Assembly (NCBI GenBank): GCA_002404015.1 | Contig: DHIW01000031.1 | Location: 10,724-25,602 of the forward strand | Reading direction: 5' to 3' | Length of the DNA stretch: 14,879 nucleotides | Source of the DNA: Chloroflexi bacterium UBA4736 | Lineage (GTDB): Bacteria > Chloroflexota > Dormibacteria > Dormibacterales > Dormibacteraceae | Shown: positions 1 through 7,546 of the stretch, in pieces | How positions within the stretch are numbered: position 1 is the first letter of the stretch | Layout of the letters: each line of letters begins with the position of its first letter | Program-made: the position numbers and the translations under genes | The notes under the pieces: generated by a model | Database searches by the model: none | Told to the model about the DNA's origin: nothing | What the model saw: the letters and a program-made list of their open reading frames with translations, nothing else

Positions 1-1
1 C

Positions 2-1051
2 ACCCGCGACCTCGACTGGGGCGTGCCGGTCCCACTCGATGGCTGGCGGGACCGCCCGGACAAGAAGATCTACGTCTGGTTCGACGCGGTCATCGGCTAC
101 CTCTCGGCCTCCATCGAGTGGGCCGTCCAGCGCGGCACGCCGGACGCCTGGCAGGAGTGGTGGCAGAACCCCGAAGCCTGGCACTACTACGTGATGGGAA
201 AGGACAACATCACGTTCCACACGGTCATGTGGCCGGCCATCCTGCTCGGCGTGGGTGACCTCGAGCTGCCGGACGACATCGTGTCCAGCGAGTACCTGAA
301 CATGGAGGGCAAGAAGTTCTCCACCAGCCGCGGCCGCGTCATCCTGGTCCGCGACTTCCTGTCCCGGTACGACGCCGACGCCCTCCGCTACTACCTGATG
401 ATCGCGGGGCCGGAGAACCAGGACACCGATTTCACCTGGTCGGAGTTCGTGCGCCGCAACAACGACGAGCTCGTGAGCACGTGGGGCAACCTCGCCAACC
501 GCACGCTTGTCAACGCCCACCGCAACTTCGGCGCCGTGCCCGAGCCGGGACCTCTCAGCGAGGCCGACCGCCAGGTGCTCGCCGAGAGCGAGGCCGCGCT
601 GACCGAGGTGGGCACGCTGTTGGCCCAGGCCAAGTTCCAGGCCGCCATCAAGCACGCCATGGCCGTGGCCGCCCGGGTCAACGTGTACCTGGGCGCGGAA
701 CAGCCCTGGATGGTGATCAAGCAGGACCGGGAGCGCGCCGGCACCGTGCTCTACGTGGCGCTCCGCTGCGTCGACAACCTGAAGCTGGCGTTCACGCCCT
801 TCCTGCCCTTCTCCAGCCAGCGCCTGCACGAGATGCTGGGCTACGAGGACGTGATCTCGCCGATGCCGGTGGTGCGCGAGCACGCCGAGGCGGGAGCCGC
901 CCACCAGGTCCTTACCGGCGACTATCCGGAGCTCGACCGCTGGCTGCCCTCCGCCCTGGAGCCGGGCCGCCCGCTGCCGGAGCCGGCGGCCCTCTTCAAG
1001 AAGCTCGACGATTCGGTTGTCGAAGAGGAGCTGGGGAGGATGCAGGAATAG
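2..1051 (+). CDS. metG: Methionyl-tRNA synthetase, C-terminal part (5' end outside window)
   Basis: Class I synthetase that charges tRNA-Met in the cytoplasm. The frame is open from the first bases; the visible part (about 349 codons) begins with the family string TRDLDWG. It then shows the [17 protein letters not shown] segment of the catalytic core, GKDNITFH, and the KMSKS-loop equivalent KFSTS at 314-328. The anticodon-binding helical domain follows ([26 protein letters not shown]). The KFSxSR variant and the text after it match what I recall of actinobacterial MetRS; the first Lys of KMSKS is kept and the second is Thr. The protein ends after the anticodon domain, so there is no C-terminal EMAP/tRNA-binding domain. 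Its stop codon (TAG, 1049-1051) shares two bases with the proposed ATA start of tatD, which implies translational coupling. The identification is secure; only the N-terminus is missing. Confidence 0.97.
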   Translation, partial: TRDLDWGVPVPLDGWRDRPDKKIYVWFDAVIGYLSASIEWAVQRGTPDAWQEWWQNPEAWHYYVMGKDNITFHTVMWPAILLGVGDLELPDDIVSSEYLNMEGKKFSTSRGRVILVRDFLSRYDADALRYYLMIAGPENQDTDFTWSEFVRRNNDELVSTWGNLANRTLVNAHRNFGAVPEPGPLSEADRQVLAESEAALTEVGTLLAQAKFQAAIKHAMAVAARVNVYLGAEQPWMVIKQDRERAGTVLYVALRCVDNLKLAFTPFLPFSSQRLHEMLGYEDVISPMPVVREHAEAGAAHQVLTGDYPELDRWLPSALEPGRPLPEPAALFKKLDDSVVEEELGRMQE

Positions 1052-1800
1052 CGTTCGTCGACACCCACCTCCACCTGGAGGAGGTGGAGGACCCCGACGG
1101 CGCCCTGGCGGAGGCGGCCGCCGCCGGGGTGGGCGCGGTGATCGCGATGGGCGTGGACCTGGCCACCAGCCGCCAGGTCGCGGACTGGTCGGAGCAGAAG
1201 CCGGCCGTGTTCGCCGCCGCCGGCCATCACCCGCTCAACCAGGAGGGCCCCGACCTGGACGCCCTGCGCGAGCTGGCCCTGCGGCCGCGCGTGGTGGCCA
1301 TCGGCGAGGTCGGGCTCGACCACGAGGACGAGCACCGCGGTCCGCACGACGCCCAGGAGGGCTGGTTCTCGGACCTGTGCGACCTGGCCCAGGACCTCGA
1401 CCTTCCCGTCTGCGTACACACCCGGGGCACGGAGGCGGAGGTCCACCGCATCCTCAGGGCGCGGCCCGGCCTGCGCGGCGTGATGCACTACTGGACGCTG
1501 GACTGGGAGTGGGCCGCGAGGTTCCTGGACCTGGGCTTCTTCATCTCGTTCTCAGGCGTGCTGACCAGGGCCAGCCGGGAGCCGCTGCGCGAGGTGGCCC
1601 GCAAGGTGCCCGCGGACCGGCTCCTGCTCGAGACGGACGCTCCCTGGGGCACCCCCCAGGGCCGCAGCGGCCGGATGCGCCCGGCCTGGCTGATGGACAC
1701 CGCCCGCCGGCTGGCCGAGGTGCGCGGGCTCTCGCTGGAGCAGCTGGACGAGATTCAGGCGGCAAATGTTCGTAGCCTCTTTCCGCGGATCCTGATATAG
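1048..1800 (+). CDS. tatD: TatD-family metal-dependent hydrolase (proposed ATA start)
   Basis: TatD/YabD-like amidohydrolase; members are metal-dependent DNases or deoxyribonuclease-like enzymes, cytoplasmic. Counted from ATA at 1048 the protein is 250 aa, the usual family length. The metal ligands are in order: D5-T-H7-L-H9, E87 in GEVGLD (with D91), H124 in VCVHTR, H147 in MHYW, and D197 in ETDAPW. The HCFSG segment of relatives is replaced by HYW. The HxH motif begins only six codons after 1048. No ATG, GTG or TTG lies in this frame close upstream, and the next GTG (1084) would remove HxH. The run GGGGAGGA at 1033-1040 sits 7 nt before ATA, an ideal Shine-Dalgarno. ATA overlaps the metG stop (ATAG), the equivalent of an ATGA junction. 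An 8-bp stem (1065-1072 with 1080-1087) lies just downstream. Function is confident; the start is an inference. Confidence 0.93.
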   Translation: MAFVDTHLHLEEVEDPDGALAEAAAAGVGAVIAMGVDLATSRQVADWSEQKPAVFAAAGHHPLNQEGPDLDALRELALRPRVVAIGEVGLDHEDEHRGPHDAQEGWFSDLCDLAQDLDLPVCVHTRGTEAEVHRILRARPGLRGVMHYWTLDWEWAARFLDLGFFISFSGVLTRASREPLREVARKVPADRLLLETDAPWGTPQGRSGRMRPAWLMDTARRLAEVRGLSLEQLDEIQAANVRSLFPRILI

Positions 1801-1803
1801 AAT
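1798..1803 (+). promoter_or_regulatory. Possible -10 box (TAGAAT) upstream of the 3D-domain gene
   Basis: TAGAAT matches the sigma-70 -10 consensus at five of six positions and lies across the tatD stop codon. It is AT-rich in a very GC-rich surround. A start site about 7 nt downstream would fall near 1810, only a few bases before the GTG at 1817, so the mRNA would be leaderless or nearly so. That would fit the absence of a Shine-Dalgarno there. No convincing -35 box is seen at the usual distance, so this is a weak call. Confidence 0.3.
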
Positions 1804-1816
1804 CCCGCCTCTGGCT

Positions 1817-2803
1817 GTGGGGACATTCTGGGGGGCCCCCTGTGGGGGGATTCGCCTCAAAGGCCTGTTGGCCTTTGGGGTGACCGCCCTATCACTTGGC
1901 TATCTGGCTCCGACCGCCGGCGCGGCGGCCGGACCGGGCCTTGTCGTGCCCGCGCGCATCGACGCCGCGCCGGCCGCGGCCCGTTCGACGGCGCCGGCGC
2001 CCGATGCTCTCCGCGCTGGCGGCTTCGCAGGCGGCGGCGGCGACACGCTGCGGCTGGGACCGGGCGGTCCGACCTGGCAGCCTCTGACCCCGGTGCTGCT
2101 GAACTTCCGCGGGACGCCGATGCGCGCCGGCCTGCTCGCCGACACGGTGGCCCAGGTGCTCTCCGACCTGGGTGTCGCGGTGGGACCCGGTGACCGCCTG
2201 CTGGTGGACGGCGCGCCCGCCGTCCTCGACCAGGCGATCTCGGAAGGCACCCGCATCGACGTCGTGGCGGTCGATCGGGCGATCCAGCTCAGCACGGTCA
2301 GAGTCGGGTTCCTGACCCGGGAGCTCGCGGACCCCGCCCTGGACGTCGGGCTGACGCGGGTCGGCAGCGCCGGCGTCGACGGTATCCAGGAGGTGGCGAC
2401 CGAGATCACGACCGAGAACGGCCAGGTCGTGGCGCAGCGGGAGGTCAGCCGGCACCTCACACTGGCGCCCCAGGAGCGGGTCGTCTTCCGGGGCACCCGG
2501 CCGCCCCGGCTGCCGGCCGACCCCGGCTACGGCTACACGCAGGCGCTCCACTCGAAGAACGTCACGGCCTACTGCCTGACCGGCACCACCCGAACCGGCA
2601 CCCAGGCCGGGCCCGGCTCGATCGCCGTCGACCCCAGCGTCATCAAGCTGGGCAGCCACCTGTACGTCGAGGGCTACGGGTTCGGCTACGCCGTGGACAC
2701 CGGGGGCGGGATCCACGGCGACGCGGTCGACCTCTGGATGACCTGCGCCACCGCCGTCCAGTGGGGCCGGCGGGCGGTCGCGGTGTACGTTCTGGACCAC
2801 TGA
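1817..2803 (+). CDS. Secreted DUF348-G5-3D domain cell-wall protein (YabE/RpfB-like)
   Basis: Exported cell-envelope protein, probably acting on or binding peptidoglycan. From GTG at 1817 (328 aa) there is a short basic stretch (RLK near residue 13) and a hydrophobic run to about residue 33. An Ala-rich APTAGAAA region follows that could hold a signal peptidase site. A low-complexity linker comes next, then a DUF348 module (about 90-155), a G5 domain (about 157-230) and a C-terminal 3D domain (about 245-328). The 3D domain has its three aspartates: D272 in AVDP, D294 in VDTGGGIHG and D305 in DLWM. The 3D fold resembles the barrel of lytic transglycosylase MltA. The order is that of Bacillus YabE; actinobacterial RpfB has a lysozyme-like domain at this end instead. 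The position between tatD and rsmA matches yabE/rpfB. The start is uncertain, with TTG 1868 and GTG 1880 as in-frame alternatives; no ribosome-binding site is evident. Confidence 0.88.
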   Translation: MGTFWGAPCGGIRLKGLLAFGVTALSLGYLAPTAGAAAGPGLVVPARIDAAPAAARSTAPAPDALRAGGFAGGGGDTLRLGPGGPTWQPLTPVLLNFRGTPMRAGLLADTVAQVLSDLGVAVGPGDRLLVDGAPAVLDQAISEGTRIDVVAVDRAIQLSTVRVGFLTRELADPALDVGLTRVGSAGVDGIQEVATEITTENGQVVAQREVSRHLTLAPQERVVFRGTRPPRLPADPGYGYTQALHSKNVTAYCLTGTTRTGTQAGPGSIAVDPSVIKLGSHLYVEGYGFGYAVDTGGGIHGDAVDLWMTCATAVQWGRRAVAVYVLDH

Positions 2804-3630
2804 GCCAGGTAGACCCCGCAGATCGCAAGCAGCTGGACCGGCTCCTGCGCCAGGCGCGCGTCCGGCCCAAGAAGAGCTTCGGCCAGAACTTCCTGGTCGA
2901 CCCCGGCCTTCGCGACCAGGTGGTTGCGGCGGCCGGCATCCAGGCCGGGGACGAGGTGCTGGAGGTCGGCGCCGGCGCGGGCACCCTGACCGTCAGGCTG
3001 GCCGGGCTGAGCCGCCGGCTGGTGGCCGTCGAGCTGGATCGCGGCCTCGCCCGCATCCTGCGCCAGATGGTGCCCGGCGCCGAGGTGGTGGAGCAGGACA
3101 TCCTGACGGTGGACCTGGCCGGGATGTTCCCGGCCGGCGGGGAGGTGGTCGTCGGCAACATCCCCTACTACCTGACCGGGGCCCTGATGCGGAAGCTGCT
3201 GGACGAGCCGCCCCGACCCCGGCGGATCAGCCTGGTCGTGCAGCGCGAGGTGGCCGACCGCTGGCTCGGCAACGGCGGCTGGAGCCTGGCCACGGTCTCG
3301 GTGCAGGCGTTCACCGAACCCCGGATCGCACTCGAGCTGCCCGCGGAAGCCTTTGAGCCGCGGCCGCGGGTGGGCTCGGCGCTGGTGGTGATGGAGGTGC
3401 GCGACCGGCCGGCTGTCGGCGTGCCCGACATGAACGGCTTCCTGCGGTTCGCGGAGGCGGTCTTTCAGTTCCGGCGCAAGCAGCTGCAGGGCAGCCTGGC
3501 CCGGGTGGCCGGCGTGCCCGGGGCCGAGGCAGCGACGCGCCTGGCGGCCGCCGGCATAGACCCCAAGCGGCGCCCGGAGACGTTGAACCTGGAAGAGTGG
3601 ACGAGCGTATATGCGGCGTTCGCGTCGTAG
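2761..3630 (+). CDS. rsmA: 16S rRNA (adenine1518-N6/adenine1519-N6)-dimethyltransferase RsmA (KsgA)
   Basis: SAM-dependent enzyme that dimethylates two adjacent adenines in the 3'-terminal 16S rRNA helix late in small-subunit assembly. The family signature KKSFGQNFL occurs near the N-terminus. The SAM-binding glycine motif follows (VLEVGAGAGT, nt 2956-2985), then acidic VELDRG, QDIL, and the catalytic motif NIPYY at nt 3157-3171. The C-terminal FQFRRKQL helix is typical. The start is unclear. GTG 2761 is the only ATG/GTG/TTG candidate, overlapping the preceding gene by 43 nt and giving 289 aa. CTG 2800 would give 276 aa, nearer the usual length, with a tidy 4-nt CTGA overlap. Neither has a Shine-Dalgarno. 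I report the standard codon. The gene follows the 3D-domain gene as in Gram-positives, but without the rnmV found between them in Bacillus. Confidence 0.95.
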   Translation: MGPAGGRGVRSGPLSQVDPADRKQLDRLLRQARVRPKKSFGQNFLVDPGLRDQVVAAAGIQAGDEVLEVGAGAGTLTVRLAGLSRRLVAVELDRGLARILRQMVPGAEVVEQDILTVDLAGMFPAGGEVVVGNIPYYLTGALMRKLLDEPPRPRRISLVVQREVADRWLGNGGWSLATVSVQAFTEPRIALELPAEAFEPRPRVGSALVVMEVRDRPAVGVPDMNGFLRFAEAVFQFRRKQLQGSLARVAGVPGAEAATRLAAAGIDPKRRPETLNLEEWTSVYAAFAS

Positions 3631-3643
3631 GCTGAGGTCACCG

Positions 3644-4975
3644 ATGGGGCTGCCGGAGCGGGGGTCGGGGGGGCCCGAGGCCGGGCAGAGCGGGTTTCTC
3701 TACGTCCTCGGCCAGCGCGACTTCCGGCTGATCTGGTTCGCCCAGCTGGCGGCCCAGCTGGCCGACAAGTTCCTCATGTTCTCGCTGATCATCCTGGCCT
3801 ACCGCCTGGCGGGCGGCAGCACGCCGGTCGCCATCACCCTGCTCGCCTACACGGTTCCCGCGGTCGTGATAGCGCCCCTGGCCGGGGTCTTCGCGGACCG
3901 CCAAGACCGCAAGCTGATCATGGTCGTCACGAACTTCGCGCGGGCGGCCCTGGTCACCCTGATTCCGCTGGCCTCGCTGGTGCCGACCTTACACGGCGAG
4001 TTCCTTCACCTGCTGGTGATCACCTTCCTGTTCTCCGCCGTCGGCCAGCTGTTCAGCCCGGCTGAGGCCGCCGCGATCCCCACGGTGGTGTCGAGGGAGT
4101 CGCTGATCACCGCCAACTCCATGGTCCTGATGACGATGGTCCTCACGCTGGTGGTCGGCGGCGCGCTGGCGCCGGTCGTCTCCCGGATCGACATCTACGC
4201 CCCTTACTGGTGGGCGGTCGGGCTCTTTGCGGTTGCCGGCGTCCTGATCTGGCTCGCCAGAATCCCCAAAACCGAGGACCGCGACGACTCCGACCAGGAC
4301 CGCCACCCCTTCCACCAGCTTGCGATCGAGCTGAAGGAGGGCGCTGACGCGCTACGCGGCTCGGCCATGCTGCTGCTCTCCTTCTACGGGCTGTCGCTGG
4401 CCGTGCTGGTGATGTTCATGATGTTCACGCTGGCGCCCGCGTACGTCACGCAGGTGGTCGGGATCGAGGCCCAGGACAGCTACATCATCCTGGTCCCGGC
4501 CACGGTCGGCGCCCTGGTCAGCGCCCTCGTCCTGGGCCAGGCCGGCCGCAACCTGAACCGGGCCCGGCTGCTGGTCGGAGGGCTTCTGGCGACCGGGCTC
4601 ACGCTCCTCCTGATGGCCGCCGTGCCCTCGGCGATGCGCGACGTGCACCAGCTCCGGGAGGGCGCGCGCTACGTGGGCGCCGTCTTCAGCCTCCTGCTCG
4701 GCCTGGAGTTCGGCGTGCTCCTGATCCCCTCACTGACCTACCTCATGGAGAACACGGAGGACAGCGTTCGCGGCCGCATCTTCGCGCTGCTGTTCATGGT
4801 CGTGAACGGCGTGACCGCGATCCCGGTGCTGCTGGCGGCCGCGCTCTCCGACTTCTTCGGGATCAACCGCGTGATCGCCGTCCTGGGCCTGCTGCTGGCC
4901 GGCACCGGGCTGGCGATGGCTAGGTACGCGACGCGCGCCTTCGGAGCAGGAGCAGGGCCAGCCCGAGCGCTATGA
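3644..4975 (+). CDS. Major facilitator superfamily exporter (MFS_3/LplT-like)
   Basis: Integral membrane transporter of about 443 aa with the hydrophobic profile of 12 transmembrane helices and a charged central loop (KTEDRDDSDQDRH). The loop between helices 2 and 3 carries the MFS motif A variant GVFADRQDRKLIM. The N-terminal QRDFRLIWFAQLAAQLADK segment is typical of the MFS_3-type drug/siderophore exporter and lysophospholipid transporter group. The substrate cannot be read from sequence. ATG 3644 is chosen because GAGG lies 6 nt upstream and rsmA ends 13 nt before. ATG 3611 in the same frame would add 11 Arg-rich residues and overlap rsmA by 20 nt. The last 56 nt overlap the end of the convergent dedA gene on the other strand, so the C-terminal residues are constrained by two reading frames. 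Confidence 0.88.
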   Translation: MGLPERGSGGPEAGQSGFLYVLGQRDFRLIWFAQLAAQLADKFLMFSLIILAYRLAGGSTPVAITLLAYTVPAVVIAPLAGVFADRQDRKLIMVVTNFARAALVTLIPLASLVPTLHGEFLHLLVITFLFSAVGQLFSPAEAAAIPTVVSRESLITANSMVLMTMVLTLVVGGALAPVVSRIDIYAPYWWAVGLFAVAGVLIWLARIPKTEDRDDSDQDRHPFHQLAIELKEGADALRGSAMLLLSFYGLSLAVLVMFMMFTLAPAYVTQVVGIEAQDSYIILVPATVGALVSALVLGQAGRNLNRARLLVGGLLATGLTLLLMAAVPSAMRDVHQLREGARYVGAVFSLLLGLEFGVLLIPSLTYLMENTEDSVRGRIFALLFMVVNGVTAIPVLLAAALSDFFGINRVIAVLGLLLAGTGLAMARYATRAFGAGAGPARAL

Positions 4976-5522
4976 CGATCGCCAGGCCGCCGATCCCGAG
5001 GCCCTGGACCAGGCGCACGACCAGGGCCCAGTTGTTGCCCAGGAAGTAGCCGACGGCGCCGATCACGATCGCCCAGAGGGTGCCGCCGAGCGCGCTGAAG
5101 AGCTGGAAGCGCCAGAACGGCATCCGCGACATCCCCGCCAGGACCGAGGCCCATGTCCGCAGGCCGAGGACGAAGCGGCCGAAAAAGACGGCGGCGTCGC
5201 CGTAGCGGCTGAAGAAGAGCTCGCTGCGGGCCATGTGGGAGGGGTTCAGGCGCAGGATCCGCCCGAATCGCTCCACGAAGGGCCGGCCGCCCTTGTAGCC
5301 GGCCAGATAGCCGATGTCCGCGCCGACCGTCGCGCCCGCGGCGCCGATCAGAACCACCAGCCGGATGTCGAGGTGGCCGGCTGCGGCGTAGGCCGCCACC
5401 GCCAGGAGCGCGGTCTCGCCGGGGAAGGGGATCCCGGCGCTCTCGATCAGGATGCCGAGGCCCGCCGCCGGGTACCCGATGGCGTCGGCGAGGGCCCGGA
5501 TGTCGATCGCGATCAGCTCCAT
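4920..5522 (-). CDS. DedA family (SNARE-associated/VTT domain) membrane protein
   Basis: Polytopic inner-membrane protein of the DedA superfamily. Some members translocate undecaprenyl phosphate or other phospholipid carriers; the specific substrate here is unknown. From ATG at 5522 the protein has 200 aa, normal for the family. It shows the conserved ESAGIPFPGE re-entrant segment near the N-terminus, then GYLAGYKGG, the arginine-bearing FFGRFVLGLRTWASVLAG motif, and GGTLWAIVIGAVGYFLG, ending in a hydrophobic helix and a basic tail (LRRRASRT). A Shine-Dalgarno GGAG lies 8 nt before this ATG on the minus strand. The frame extends to another ATG at 5552, which would collide with the thrS start, so I prefer 5522. 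It converges on the MFS gene with a 56-nt overlap and diverges from thrS. Confidence 0.9.
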   Translation of the reverse strand: MELIAIDIRALADAIGYPAAGLGILIESAGIPFPGETALLAVAAYAAAGHLDIRLVVLIGAAGATVGADIGYLAGYKGGRPFVERFGRILRLNPSHMARSELFFSRYGDAAVFFGRFVLGLRTWASVLAGMSRMPFWRFQLFSALGGTLWAIVIGAVGYFLGNNWALVVRLVQGLGIGGLAIVIALGLALLLLRRRASRT

Positions 5523-5541
5523 ATAGAGGGCTCCATATACT
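5516..5541. promoter_or_regulatory. Divergent dedA/thrS control region with 10-bp direct repeat and shared -10
   Basis: GCTCCATATA occurs twice, at 5516-5525 and 5530-5539, with a 14-bp period. The second copy runs into TATACT (5536-5541), a five-of-six match to the -10 consensus for rightward transcription. A start 7-8 nt downstream falls at about 5548-5550, directly at the thrS ATG (5551), so thrS would be leaderless; no good Shine-Dalgarno is visible for thrS. On the minus strand the same AT element reads CCAGTATATGG and could serve dedA. The repeat also includes the dedA start codon and its GGAG. A -35 box is not obvious in either direction. Confidence 0.45.
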
Positions 5542-5550
5542 GGACGACCC

Positions 5551-7320
5551 ATGGCGGAGTACGCCGAGGAACCCTCCTCCGAACCCCTCTACGTGCTCCG
5601 GCACTCGACGGCCCACGTCCTGGCGGCGGCCGTCTGCCAGCTGCACCCGGGGACCAAGTACGCGATCGGCCCGCCTATCGAGAACGGCTTCTACTACGAC
5701 TTCGAGCTGCCCGAGCCGATCGGCGAGAGCGACCTCAGGCCGATCGAGAAGAAGATGGCCGAGATCATCCGGAAGCGGCTGCCGTTCGTGCAGGTCAAGC
5801 TGCCCCGGGCCCAGGCCATCGAGCTCTTCAAGGAGCTGGGCCAGACCTACAAGCTGGAGATCCTGGAGGCCGAGGCCAAGGACGACGAGGTCATCTCCAC
5901 CTACCAGACCGGTGACTTGTTCGTGGACCTCTGCCGGGGCCCCCACGTTCGGGATTCAGGCGACATCCATGCCTTCAAGCTGATGCGCCTGGCGGGCGCC
6001 TACTGGCGGGGCGACGAGCACAACAAGATGCTCACCCGCATCTACGGCACCGCCTGGCCCACCCGCGAGGAGCTGGACCAGTATCTACACGACCTGGCCG
6101 AGGCCGAGAAGCGCGACCACAAGAGGCTGGGGCGGGAGCTGAAGCTGTTCGCCTTCGACGAGCGGACCGGGGCCGGCCTGCCGCTCTGGCTGCCAGCGGG
6201 GGCCACGGTCCGCCGGGAGATCGAGCGCTGGATCGTCGACGAGGAGGTCCAGCGCGGCTACCAGCACGTGCGGACGCCGGACGTCGCACGCCTCGACCTC
6301 TACAAGAAGAGCGGGCACTGGGACCGCTACCACGACAGCATGTACCCGCCGATGCGGTTCGAGGAGTCGGGCGAGGTGCTCGAGCTGCGGCCGATGAACT
6401 GCCCGCACCACATCCTGGTGTACCAGACGGAGCTAAGGAGCTACCGCGACCTCCCCCTCCGGATCGCCGAGATCGGCAACAACTGGCGGTTCGAGAAGTC
6501 GGGCGAGCTGTCCGGGATGAACCGAGTGCGCGCCTTCGCCCTCAACGACGCCCACATCTTCTGCACCCCGGAGCAGCTGGAGCAGGAGGTGCGCGGGTCG
6601 CTCGAGCTGGCGATGTACTTCTCGGAGGTCCTGGGAGTCGACGAGTACTGGTACCGGCTCTCGGTTCGGGACGACACGAAGGCCAAGTGGATCGGCGGCG
6701 AGGCGGAGTGGTCGGCGGCCCAGGCTGCGCTGGCCGGGGCGCTGGCGTCGCTCGACCAAGTCTACCGGCTGGGCCCGGGCGAGGCCGCCTTCTACGGTCC
6801 CAAGATCGACTTCCAGGTCCGCGACGCCATGCACCGCGAGTTCACGAACTCGACGGTCCAGGTCGACTTCCAGCTGCCGGAGCTGTTCGACCTCGAGTAC
6901 GTGGCGGAGGACGGGGGCCGTCGGCGCCCGGTCATGGTCCACCGCGGGGCAGCGGGCGCGATGGAGCGGCTCTTCGCCTACCTGATCGAGAGGTACGCAG
7001 GCGCCTTTCCCACCTGGCTGGCGCCGACCCAGGTGGTGGTCATCCCGATCACCGACGCCCACCTGCCGTTTGCGGCCGAGGTGGCCGCACGCCTGAAGCG
7101 GTCGCGGATCCGGGTCGATCTCGACGACTCGCAGGAGCGGATGAACAAGAAGATCCGCGAGGCCCAGGCCCGCAAGGTCCCCTACATGGCGATCGTGGGC
7201 GACCGCGAGAGGGAGGCGGGCGAGGTCTCCGTTCGCGACCGGGCCGGCGCCCAGACCGCCGAGCCCCTCGAAGACTTCGCCCAGCGGGTCGCCCTCGAGA
7301 TCGCCGAAAGGCGGCGGTGA
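5551..7320 (+). CDS. thrS: Threonyl-tRNA synthetase lacking the TGS domain
   Basis: Class II synthetase that charges tRNA-Thr and edits mis-attached serine. The 589-aa protein starts directly at the editing (N2) domain. Its site is complete: H18-x3-H22 in HSTAHVLA and C128-x3-H132 in CRGPH. The catalytic core has the Zn ligands C284 (MNCPHH), H335 (DAHIF) and H464 (VHRG), motif 2 (NNWRFEKSGELSG), and motif 3 in the slightly unusual form HRGAAGAMERL. A C-terminal anticodon-binding domain follows (QVVVIPITDAH to AERRR). E. coli ThrRS has 642 aa; the missing part corresponds to the N-terminal TGS domain. The missing domain is not upstream, because that DNA encodes dedA on the other strand. ATG 5551 is preceded by a -10-like TATACT but no Shine-Dalgarno, suggesting a leaderless mRNA. 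Confidence 0.96.
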   Translation: MAEYAEEPSSEPLYVLRHSTAHVLAAAVCQLHPGTKYAIGPPIENGFYYDFELPEPIGESDLRPIEKKMAEIIRKRLPFVQVKLPRAQAIELFKELGQTYKLEILEAEAKDDEVISTYQTGDLFVDLCRGPHVRDSGDIHAFKLMRLAGAYWRGDEHNKMLTRIYGTAWPTREELDQYLHDLAEAEKRDHKRLGRELKLFAFDERTGAGLPLWLPAGATVRREIERWIVDEEVQRGYQHVRTPDVARLDLYKKSGHWDRYHDSMYPPMRFEESGEVLELRPMNCPHHILVYQTELRSYRDLPLRIAEIGNNWRFEKSGELSGMNRVRAFALNDAHIFCTPEQLEQEVRGSLELAMYFSEVLGVDEYWYRLSVRDDTKAKWIGGEAEWSAAQAALAGALASLDQVYRLGPGEAAFYGPKIDFQVRDAMHREFTNSTVQVDFQLPELFDLEYVAEDGGRRRPVMVHRGAAGAMERLFAYLIERYAGAFPTWLAPTQVVVIPITDAHLPFAAEVAARLKRSRIRVDLDDSQERMNKKIREAQARKVPYMAIVGDREREAGEVSVRDRAGAQTAEPLEDFAQRVALEIAERRR

Positions 7321-7389
7321 GAGAGGGAGTCGTGCGGGCGGGAGACACGGCACGGATAGGCTGACGCCAGTGGGCCCTTTGCCGGCGAA

Positions 7390-7464
7390 CGGCCCGATCC
7401 CTGCGGCGGATAGGGCCGCATCCCGGAGAGCGGCCCATCCCCTCGCCGCATCCCGGCGAGCGGC
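7390..7464 (+). repeat. Tandem GC-rich hairpins, including a 20-bp direct repeat of period 30
   Basis: A 20-bp unit, GCCGCATCCCGGxGAGCGGC, occurs at 7415-7434 and 7445-7464, with a single A/C difference. Each unit folds on itself through GCCGC/GCGGC. A larger stem precedes and overlaps them: 7390-7400 (CGGCCCGATCC) pairs with 7408-7418 (GGATAGGGCCG) with one mismatch and a 7-nt loop. It shares bases 7415-7418 with the first unit, so the two folds are mutually exclusive. Related ATCC/GGAT and GGC words recur through the array. It may be part of the infC leader or a small amplified palindromic repeat. Confidence 0.6.
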
Positions 7465-7472
7465 GGTGAGTC

Positions 7473-7481
7473 TGGTAGCAT
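7473..7481 (+). promoter_or_regulatory. infC: Possible extended -10 promoter for infC operon
   Basis: TGGTAGCAT combines the extended TGn element with a TAnnnT -10 box and sits about 70 nt upstream of the terminator stem. Transcription would start near 7488 and include the small AGGGG hairpin and the terminator. No -35 match is visible, as expected for some extended -10 promoters. This is a tentative call, because read-through from thrS could also supply infC. Confidence 0.3.
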
Positions 7482-7546
7482 GGCGATCTCAAAGCAGGGG
7501 TTCCGCCCCTCACCTCTTGGGCCGGTGCTCGAAGGGGTTCTGTGAG

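Noticed and set aside
481..1047. Long extension of the tatD frame back to GTG 481.
   Set aside because: It is the +1 shadow of metG with an Arg/Pro/Gly-rich composition typical of GC-rich off-frame reading.
5523..5552. Upstream ATG (5552) as the dedA start.
   Set aside because: It would overlap the thrS start, it adds residues unlike the family, and the inner ATG 5522 has GGAG at good spacing.
4738..5946. 402-codon minus-strand frame spanning dedA and thrS.
   Set aside because: dedA is encoded in a different frame of the same strand with clear family motifs; this frame is its shadow plus the antisense of thrS.
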